The translations under genes and the position numbers were made by a program. Positions 56,243-64,000 of a stretch of 64,000 bases of DNA are shown here, piece after piece. The DNA comes from Orientallactaga sibirica (taxonomy: Eukaryota > Chordata > Mammalia > Rodentia > Dipodidae). Below the pieces are notes generated by a model. The model worked only from the letters and a program-made list of their open reading frames with translations, searched no databases and was not told the origin of the DNA. The DNA lies in NCBI GenBank assembly GCA_036365145.1, contig JAEOAD010000032.1, positions 2,347,501-2,411,500 on the forward strand, given 5' to 3'. Each line of letters opens with the position of its first letter. Position 1 is the first letter of the stretch.

Positions 56243-58111
56243 AGTTGGAATGAGTCAAAGACCTTGTTGTGCCAGCAATTAGTGCATCCTTCACTTCCTT
56301 TAACACAGCTTGTATCTAGAATGGTAATTACTCGGACAGAAAATAACAAATAGCATATCTTTGACATGTTGACTTACTTGTAATTGCCAGTTACAGACAG
56401 AGCCATATGTTTTATCATATGCACACACAAAGCATGGTCCTTCTCTCCCCACTGTCTGCTTTATTTTTTCCTCATCTGATGGTAAAATAAAAACTTTCTG
56501 TAAGTATTAATTGATGATCTTCAAAGAGAGAATTTTGTGAAATTTCTCCAAAGTTAGTACTGGAAAATAGTCCTCAGTGTGACAAATAGACATAAATATC
56601 ACCACTGCAAGTTAATAACTCACTGCAAGTTAATCTTGTCTAATCACTATTTCAGACTCATCTCAGGGTATTTTCTGGTCATAATAGTAAAGGTTTATTT
56701 AGCTCTATTTCTGTTTTGAAATGTAACCAAAATGAAATATATACATCCATATATACATCCACCTAGAAACTCATCAAATGGCCCATTTTCCCTCTGCTGA
56801 CTACACCTACTAGAGATAGCCAGATGGAGGGATGGGTTATCTATTCATCTGAATGTCAAGTGACTGGCTCGCCTTTGTAGGTTCATTGTTCATATCCTCA
56901 TTGTGATTCTTCTCTGACACATGCTGGCTATGCCTTTGCAGTGTATGCCTTCCAAAACTCCTCCATCAGGACACATGAGTGTTGCTTTGGTGGTCTGTCA
57001 GGGGCTGGCAATCAAGACAACAAACTTTACTTAGGCATCTCACACAGATAGTTTTGCCAAGTAACAGTAACATCCATCCTCCTGCCTCTACTAAACCCTT
57101 CACTCAATAGTCATCTTTCACTGTCTACTGGAGACCTCTCAAGTTGGTTTCCAATACCTTCCACGATCTCTTCTTTCCTAGAAGAAAGAGGGTCATTTGC
57201 TACAATGGCAAATCTAATACACAGGGTTACTACAAGCAATCCGTTCTGGACAGCAACCCTATAAAAACCACCCTACTCCTTTTCCTATAAGGCTGTTAGT
57301 TTGGCTTCTGACTCTGGAAATCCTGGAAGCACCAGAGCTGGATGAGAAGAGAAGATGAAGTCTAATGGGTTTCAGTGTGGTATACTGGAGATCACTTCCT
57401 CACACTCCCTTGCATCCTTCCACAAGAACACAACCCTTTCTCGGCAGTAGTCTAAGACTTGCTGATCTGAGGAAAGGGTAGAGGGTGAACCCAAACTAAT
57501 GTGTTAGTAGTGAGAAGTAAGAGTCCAAGACATTAAAGTTGTTAAAACATGCTCAATCCACCTAATTTGGGAATGAAAATCACATGCTGAAAGGCCAGTT
57601 TTAAGTTTAATTCTTGGAATCTGGTAATAAATAGAATATATTTAGCACATTTGTAATTAATATAATAATGATTAGATCATCATATAAAATATATAAAATG
57701 ACTTTAGCTAATGACAATGTAGTAAAATATAGATAAAAATCTCAGTATTTTTAGAATTATTAGTTATTAACCAAAAGTCACATTATATGTTAAGATGCAA
57801 TATTTCTAAACCAAGAAAACATACTTGTAAGGAATGTAAAATAAAATATAAAGCTGAAAGTATTTAAAATCAGTACTGGTTTAAATAGATATTGTCAAGG
57901 AAGATTGAAAGTATTTAAAGAGGAATAATCAGAGCAATACACCTTCATACCCATGATTGACAGATGACACAGTGCTCAGAGGAAAACATACAGACTCAAA
58001 AATATGATGTCTAATGAGTTCTAGGAAACTATGAAAACATAAATAGGCCAATAACCAAAAGTAAAGAATAATTAGCAGATAAAAATATTTTTTTTTCAAA
58101 TCATAAATAGG
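56243..58111. other. Unique AT-rich sequence, 1.9 kb
   Basis: No gene or repeat recognised. It is the second largest repeat-poor stretch of the window. Confidence 0.5.
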
Positions 58112-58335
58112 GCTGGAAAGAAGGGTGGCTTAGCAGTTAAGGTGCTGGCCTGAGAATCCTAAGGACCAGGTTCAATTCCCCAGTATCCATGTAAAGCCAG
58201 ATGTACAAGGTGGCATGTGCATCTGGAGTTTGTTTGCAGTGGCTGAAGGCCTGGCATACCCATTCTCTCTTTGTCTCTGTCTGTCTCACGCTCTCTCTCT
58301 CATATACTAAAAAATATATTTAAAAATAATAAATA
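58112..58335 (+). mobile_element. DIP SINE
   Basis: The head is GGGCTGGAAAGAAGGGTGGC with a few extra bases compared with other copies. The body is complete, and the CT tract ends in TCATATACTAAAAAATATAT. Candidate TSD AAATMATAAATA (about 58097 and 58323). Confidence 0.88.
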
Positions 58336-58592
58336 AATGCATGATGTTCTTGAATGGATATAGTATACACAATCAATTTTATGTCATGTGCTAAAATCAA
58401 GAAAAAAAGACCACTAACTAATATAACACAAAGAATATGAAAACGGACCTCATTGTGGAATATGACTTTTAAACTTTTATAAAATGTAAAATATGCTATG
58501 AATAACCTCATACAAATACAGTAATAATCTCTATAGATTCTAGGACTAGTTCTTTATGAAAATATGATGAAATAGCGTAAAGAGAATTATGG
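58336..58592. other. Unique AT-rich spacer
   Basis: Nothing recognised. Confidence 0.45.
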
Positions 58593-58979
58593 TGTAGCAG
58601 ACAGCTTCCGGTTCACTGAGATGAACTTTCAGACCAGGCACAGTTATGGAGGAAGGGACATTACTTATTGAAGCTTACAGATCCAGGGGAAGTTCCATAA
58701 TGGCAGAAGAAGTGGCCTGCTCTCACAAGACCAGGCAAGAGAGCAAAAGCCCCCAGCCACACAGCACACAGAGCAAAACTACAGCCAAAAAGTCACAGCA
58801 CACTTCAGGAACTCCTACTGGGCACACTTTACATTCCTTTACAATGGAATCTCAAACCCACCATTAACACCTTAAGACCAGCCCCCAGTGACATTGCCTC
58901 TAGGAAGGTGATTGCAGATGCAAACTATAAAGTAATAAAACATTGAATATATTGGGGGCCATATATTCAAACTACCACA
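58593..58979 (-). mobile_element. MaLR-type solo LTR, minus strand, 5-bp TSD TATGG
   Basis: On the minus strand it starts TGTGGTAGTTTGAATATATG and ends GCTGTCTGCTACA, so it has TG...CA ends. Flanking TATGG is at 58588-58592 and 58980-58984. A TCAATAAG near the 3' end resembles a polyadenylation signal. It is a full relative of the copy at 17387-17761, and less diverged in its ends. Confidence 0.85.
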
Positions 58980-59027
58980 TATGGAAAAATAATTATGGAA
59001 AAATAACGACTACTGAGAAAAGTAGCA

Positions 59028-60017
59028 CACTGGACTTCGGTTAAGATGGCGACATAGGAACCTCGCCAAAAGAGGGAAGCGAACAAAAGCAAAACAAACC
59101 CCAGCAAAATACACTTTTCTACTAAAAAGTGAGATACATAGTAAACTTTCAAGCCCAGCAGAGAAGTAGGAGAGTTCCAGAGCGTCTGGAGCCCACAGAA
59201 GCGGCTCCACAGCCGCCGCCTGCGGCGGCGCGGCTAGGCGCCGCCTGAGACAGCTGATCCGCAGAACTTTTAAAGGCGGGCGAGGAGAATTTTCCACTCA
59301 CACCGCCTCCTCACAATCTCAAGAAGCGTGGAAGGAGGACAGTAGAGACCAACAAAGAGGCTAGTGAGGAAGAGGATCGCGTAGAGGAACAGACGGACTT
59401 CAGCCGCCACTCACAGCCTCCCCTCCCCCACCACGAGTGCAAGTACGGAGCAACAGAGACTTGGGGAAGAGCTCGCCAGCAGCATCGGGCGCAGGGAAAG
59501 CAGAGACCCACAAACGCAGCTGACCTCCTGAATCCACGTCACAGCAAAGGAACCAAGCAGCCGGGCAGCATAGCTGTGATCAAACCCGTTCCAAAAGGTA
59601 ATTTGGTTTTATTCATTGGGGAAGGGTCTCTCTTGATCACAAGCTGACCTTGGAACTCTCTACAGACCAGAAATCTTAGCCTCCCAGCTGACAGGATTAA
59701 GGGCGTGGGCTAACACATATCCTTAGGAACTGTGACTTTGTCATAATACCTGCTTTTGCACAAATACTCTGTGCTGTATTTCATTGAAGGGGTACATTGT
59801 TGAGTTAAATTTTTGGATCTTGACTGTATTCTGTTCCATTCACCCCACTTGATAATCTCATAGCAGGCAAGGGTCACTTCTGTGATTACTTTGAGAGCCT
59901 TAAGAACCACACTTAACACCTTAAACTCCTACACTGAAGACATATAATATCAGATTGATTGATATATCTAACATTACTGCAGATATTTAGAAAACCCAAG
60001 CATTAAATTAATTCAAG
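59028..60017 (+). promoter_or_regulatory. L1 5' UTR / internal promoter region
   Basis: About 1 kb precedes ORF1. The first part (to about 59480) is GC- and CpG-rich, for example GCCGCCTGCGGCGGCGCGGC at about 59213-59234, in contrast to the AT-rich surroundings. AAGATGGCG at 59043-59051 fits the YY1 core site found at the very start of human L1, where it sets the transcription start. No tandem monomers of the mouse type are seen. Opposite-strand frames (59010-59511) are composition effects. Promoter activity is inference from position and family knowledge. Confidence 0.75.
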
Positions 60018-61092
60018 ATGCAAAGATCTCTACATTACAATACAAGAAACACAAAACATCCAGACAATATAAATCCACCAAAAAGTATTAATATATCTGA
60101 AATGACATTCAGTGAGGCTGACTTAGAGGACATCCCCGAGAAAGATTTCAAAAGAATGATTATAATTATGTTCAAAGAACTCAAAGAGGAAATGAAAGGG
60201 TTCAAAGACCTCAAAGAAGAAATCAAAGGATTCAAAGAAAACACAGAAAACCAATTTAATGAAATAAGGAAGTCAATACTAGACATAAATACGGAAATAG
60301 AAAGAATAAAGAAAACCCACTCAGAAATGCTAGCAATAAAGAACACAGTCAGTGAAATTAAAACCTCTGTAGAAAATCTCTCTAGTAGAATGGATGAAGG
60401 AGAGAACAGGATATCGAAGCTAGAAGACCAAGTAGCTGATCTAATACAGTCCAACAGAGAGAAAGACAAAATAATAGGAAGGTATGAATGGGAATTACAG
60501 GATATTCGGGACACTATGAAAAGATCAAACATAAGAATTCAAGGGATAGTAGAAGGAGAAGAATTTCACTCCAAAGGCATAGTAGGTGTTTTCAACAAAA
60601 TCATAGAGGAAAACTTCCCCCAAATTGGGAAAGAGTTGCCAATGCAGATACAGGAAGCCTTTAGAACACCAAACAGACAAAACCTGGAAAGAACCTCTCC
60701 CGCCATATTATAATTAAACTACCAAACATACAAACCAAAGAAAATATATTGAAAGCAGCTAGAGAGAAAAAGCAAGTGACCTACAAAGGGAAGCCCATCA
60801 GACTCACAGCAGATTACTCAACACAAACTTTAAAGGCCAGAAGGGCCTGGAGTAATGTATTCAAGTTCTGAAAGATAAAAACTGTCAACCAAGATTACTT
60901 TATCCTGCAAAACTATCTATCCAAATAGATGGAGAAATAAGGACATTCCACAACAAAGACAGGCTAAAGGAATTTTTGGCAACTAAACCAGCTCTACAGA
61001 AAATACTTGCAGGAATCATTCATGCTGAGGAGAAAGCAAAGCACACACATCAGGAAATAGGAAAAAATAAACCATACTCAAATAACAGTTAA
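60018..61092 (+). pseudogene. L1 ORF1 (RNA-binding chaperone), two frame-breaking deletions
   Basis: L1 ORF1p is a trimeric nucleic-acid chaperone that coats L1 RNA. From the ATG at 60018 the frame is open for 231 codons. It shows an N-terminal part, a long coiled coil with heptads (about residues 45-150, with KELKEEMKGFKDLKEEIKGF), and the start of the RRM (NIRIQGIVEGEEF at about residue 174). A one-base loss after ERTSP (about 60700) throws the frame off. The RRM and C-terminal domain continue in another frame with PNIQTKENILKAAREKK and TADYSTQTLKARRAW. A second one-base loss near 60867 shifts again before LPYPAKL-like text, and the ORF ends with TAA at 61090-61092. The restored span fits about 358 codons, normal for L1. 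Confidence 0.93.
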
Positions 61093-61137
61093 AACAAGTG
61101 AGTAGAGGAAAACAGGAAAAACTAAAAAATAAGAAGA

Positions 61138-64000
61138 ATGGTGAGAATAAACACATATATGTCAATAATAACTCTTAATATCAATGGTCTCAATGCCCCT
61201 ATCAAAAGACACAGACTTGCAGACTGGATTAAAAAGCAGGATCCTACCATCTGTTGCCTCCAGGAAACTCATCTCTCAATAAAAATAGAAACCTTCTTAG
61301 GGTGAAAGGTTGGAAAAAGGTATTTCAAGCAAATGGGCCTAGAAAACAGGCAGGGGTTGCTATTTTAATTTCTGACAAGATAGACTTCAATCCAACATTT
61401 GTGAGGAAAGATAAAGAAGGTCACTTTATACTGATTAAAGGAACACTCCAACAGGAGGACATTACAATCCCTAAACATATATGCCCCTAACATGGGGGCT
61501 CCCAATTTCATCAAACAAACACTATTAGAATTAAGGTCAGAGATATCTCCTAACACAATAGTAGTGGGGACTTCAATACCCCACTCTCATCATGACAGGT
61601 CTACCCAGCAAAAAATAAACAGAGAGACATCTGCATTAAATGATACCATGGAACAAATGGACCTAACAGATATTTACAGAACATTCCATCCAAATGCTGC
61701 AGAATATACATTTTTCTCAGCAGCACACGGGACATTTTCTAAAATAGACCATATACTAGGACACAAATCAAATCTTAACAAATACAGGAAAATTGAAATA
61801 ATCCCTTGTACATTGTCTGACCACAATGGGATTAAACTGCAAATCAGCAACAAGAAAATATACAGAGCATACAGAAACTCATGGAGACTAAACAGCACTT
61901 TATTGAATGATGTATGGGTCATTGAAGAAATTAAAAAGGAAATCAAGAAATTCGTAGAATCAAATGATGATGAGAATACAACATACCAAAATCTTTGGGA
62001 CACAATGAAGGCAGTCCTACGAGGAAATTTATAGCCCTAAGTGCATATATTAAGAAATTGGAGAGTTCACAACTAAACAATTTAATGCTTCTGTAAGGCC
62101 TTGGAAAAAGAAGAACAAGGCAAACCAAAAATTAGTAGACGGGAAGAAATAATAAAGGTTAGGGCAGAAATTAATGAAATGGAAACCAAAAAAACAATCA
62201 AAAGATCAATGAAACAAAGAGTTGGTTCTTTGAAAGGATAAACAAGATTGACAAACCCTTAGCAAATCTGACCAAAAGAAAGAGAGAAGAGACAAAAATT
62301 GATAAAATTAGAGATGAAAAAGGCAACATCACAACAGATACCAAAGAAATTCAGAAAATCATACGGACATACTTTAAGAATATATATGCCTCTAAGTTTG
62401 AAAACCTGAAAGAAATGGATGAATTCCTTGATTCATATGACCTACCAAAAATTAAATCAAGAAGAGATAAACCATTTAAATAGAACTATAACAACCACAG
62501 AGATTCAAGCAGTTATAAAAAGTCTCCCAACTAAAAAAGCCCAGGCCCAGATGGATTCACTGCTGAATTTTACCAGACATTCCTGGAGGATCTAACGCCA
62601 ATGCTTCTCAAACTTTTCCATAAAATAGAAAAGGAAGGAACTCTACCAAAATCCTTCTATGAAGCCAGCATCACCCTGATACCCAAACCGGACAAAGACA
62701 GATCAAAAAAAATTATAGACCAATCTCCCTCATGAACATGGATGCAAAAATTCTCAACAAAATACTGGCAAACAGAATACAAGAATTTATCAGAAAGATT
62801 ATTCACCCTGACCAAGTAGGCTTTATCCCAGAGATGCAGGGATGGTTCAACATACATAAATCCATAAATGTAATACACCATATAAATGGTCTGAAGGACA
62901 AAAATCATATGGTCATCTCAATAGATGCAGAAAAGGCATTTGATTAATCCAACACCCCTTCATGGTGAAAGTATTACAGAAACTGGGAATAGAAGGAGCA
63001 TATCTCAACATAATAAAAGCTATTTATGACAAACCTACAGCCAACATAATACTAAATGGGGAAAAACTTGAAGCTTTTCCTCTAAATTCAGGAACAAGAC
63101 AAGGTGTCCACTTTCCCCACTACTATTTAATATAGTACTGGAAGTCTTAGCCACAGCAATAAGGCAAGAGACACTCATAAAGGGGATACAAATCGGAAGG
63201 AAGAGATCAAATTATCATTATTTGCAGACGATATGATTCTATACCTAACAGACCCTAAAGTCTCTACCTGCAAACTGTTAGAGCTGATAAACACTTTTAG
63301 CAATGTAGCAGGATACAAAATAAACACACAGAAATCAGTAGCCTTTCTATATACTAACAACAAACGTGCAGAGGATGAAATCAGGGAATCTCTCCCATTC
63401 ACAATTGCCTCAAAAAAAATAAAATACCTTGGAATAAACTTAACCAAGGAAGTGAAGGATCTCTACAATGAGAACTTTAAAAAACTCGAGCGACAAATTA
63501 CAGAAGACACAAGGAAATGGAAAGACATCCCATGCTCCTGGATTGGAAGAATCAATATTGTGAAAATGTCAATCTTACCAAAAGCAATCTATACATTTAA
63601 TGCGATCCCTATTAAAATCCCAATAGCTTTCTTCACGGAAATAGAAAAAACAATCCTAAAATTCATCTGGAAACACAAAAAACCTCGAATAGCCAAAACA
63701 ATTTTTGCGAAACAAAAATCAGGCAGGTGGTATAACCATACCCGATTTTAAGTTATATTACAAAGCCATAGTAACAAAAACAGCATGGTACTGGCACAAG
63801 GACAGACAGGTAGATCAATGGAACAGAATAGAAGACCCAAATATTAATCCAAGCAGCTACAGCCACCTGATTTTTGACAAAAATGCCAAAAATATTAATT
63901 GGAGAAAAGATAGTCTCTTTAACAAGTGGTGTTGGGAAAACTGGACATCGGTATGTAAAAGGATAAACATAGATCCTTGTCTTTCTCCATGCACAAGAGT
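61138..64000 (+). pseudogene. L1 ORF2 (endonuclease-reverse transcriptase), multiply frameshifted, truncated at window end
   Basis: ORF2p nicks target DNA and reverse-transcribes RNA. The ATG is at 61138, 45 bases after ORF1. Endonuclease landmarks: LNINGLNAPIKRHRL, CCLQETHL (61252 on) and SDHNGIK (61816 on). The catalytic GDFN motif expected at 61567-61578 reads out of frame as GTSIPHS, between two compensating shifts. RT landmarks: [32 protein letters not shown] (then an immediate TAA) and FADDMILY (63221 on), the catalytic Asp pair. The thumb region with [20 protein letters not shown] follows. Frame breaks occur near 61280, 61470, 61565-61600, 62020, 62090, 62200, 62455, 62535, 62710, 62945 and 63740, so it is non-functional. 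The Cys-rich C-terminus lies outside the window. Confidence 0.93.

Larger units (their letters stand above)
59028..64000 (+). mobile_element. L1 (LINE-1) retrotransposon, apparently full-length 5' end, truncated by window edge
   Basis: The element contains a 5' UTR, ORF1 and most of ORF2 in the standard order and orientation. The 3' part of ORF2, the 3' UTR and the tail lie beyond 64000. The exact first base is inferred from the GGTTAAGATGGCGACATAGG motif near its start, which resembles the beginning of other mammalian L1s. Both ORFs are broken, so it cannot be autonomous as read. Confidence 0.93.

Noticed and set aside
60035..60532. 165-codon open frame on the minus strand
   Set aside because: It is the exact antisense shadow of L1 ORF1. 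Its long hydrophobic run is produced by the complement of the Lys/Glu/Asn-rich coiled coil.
61674..62003. 109-codon open frame on the minus strand
   Set aside because: Antisense shadow of L1 ORF2, with no independent motif.
1..64000. CRISPR arrays, operons, phage or toxin-antitoxin systems
   Set aside because: There are no regularly spaced repeats with unique spacers and no prokaryote-type gene density. The repeats are eukaryotic SINEs, LTRs and LINEs.

Overview
The window looks like ordinary, gene-poor, repeat-rich nuclear DNA of a rodent, most likely a jerboa or other dipodid (Jaculus-like). The evidence is the SINE content. About two dozen copies belong to one family with a B2-like tRNA-derived head, a body containing CCAGATGCACAAGG and CTGGAGTTCGTTTGCAGTGG, a long CT-rich stretch and an AAATAAATAAA tail. 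This matches the DIP family (B2 superfamily) known from jerboas. Nine B1 (7SL-derived) copies and several older B4/RSINE-like and ID-like copies accompany it. I found no intact protein-coding gene, no functional RNA gene and no prokaryote-type system. Most open frames are stop-free stretches of repeats or shadows.

Layout. 1-12 kb: unique AT-rich DNA with DIP and B4 SINEs, ERVL/MaLR LTRs, an ancient L2 fragment and a MIR. 12.27-13.33 kb: a processed, 5'-truncated ornithine decarboxylase (ODC1) pseudogene, the only recognisable cellular coding sequence. 14-26 kb: MLT1-, MST- and ORR1-like LTRs, many SINEs with clear target-site duplications (TSDs), and a decayed 5S rRNA-like segment near 25.3 kb. 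26-52 kb: mostly unique sequence sprinkled with SINEs, microsatellites and two related L1 3'-end-like blocks (36.0-36.7 and 45.7-46.1 kb). 52.9-54.6 kb: an L1 3' region split by a 532-bp ERVL-type solo LTR. 56.2 kb: a U2 snRNA-like fragment. 58.6-59.0 kb: a MaLR LTR with a 5-bp TSD.

59.03-64.0 kb: the 5' part of an apparently full-length L1 retrotransposon on the + strand. It has a GC-rich 5' UTR with a YY1-like motif, an ORF1 broken by only two single-base losses, and an ORF2 with many frame breaks. The element runs off the right edge.

The genes do not form a pathway. The biology visible here is retrotransposition history: nested insertions, TSDs, SINE dimers and retrocopies. I found no convincing undescribed system. 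The best second-look items are a candidate 91-bp exon (28012-28102), an unusual DIP dimer within one TSD, and a possible conserved non-coding element (16960-17225).
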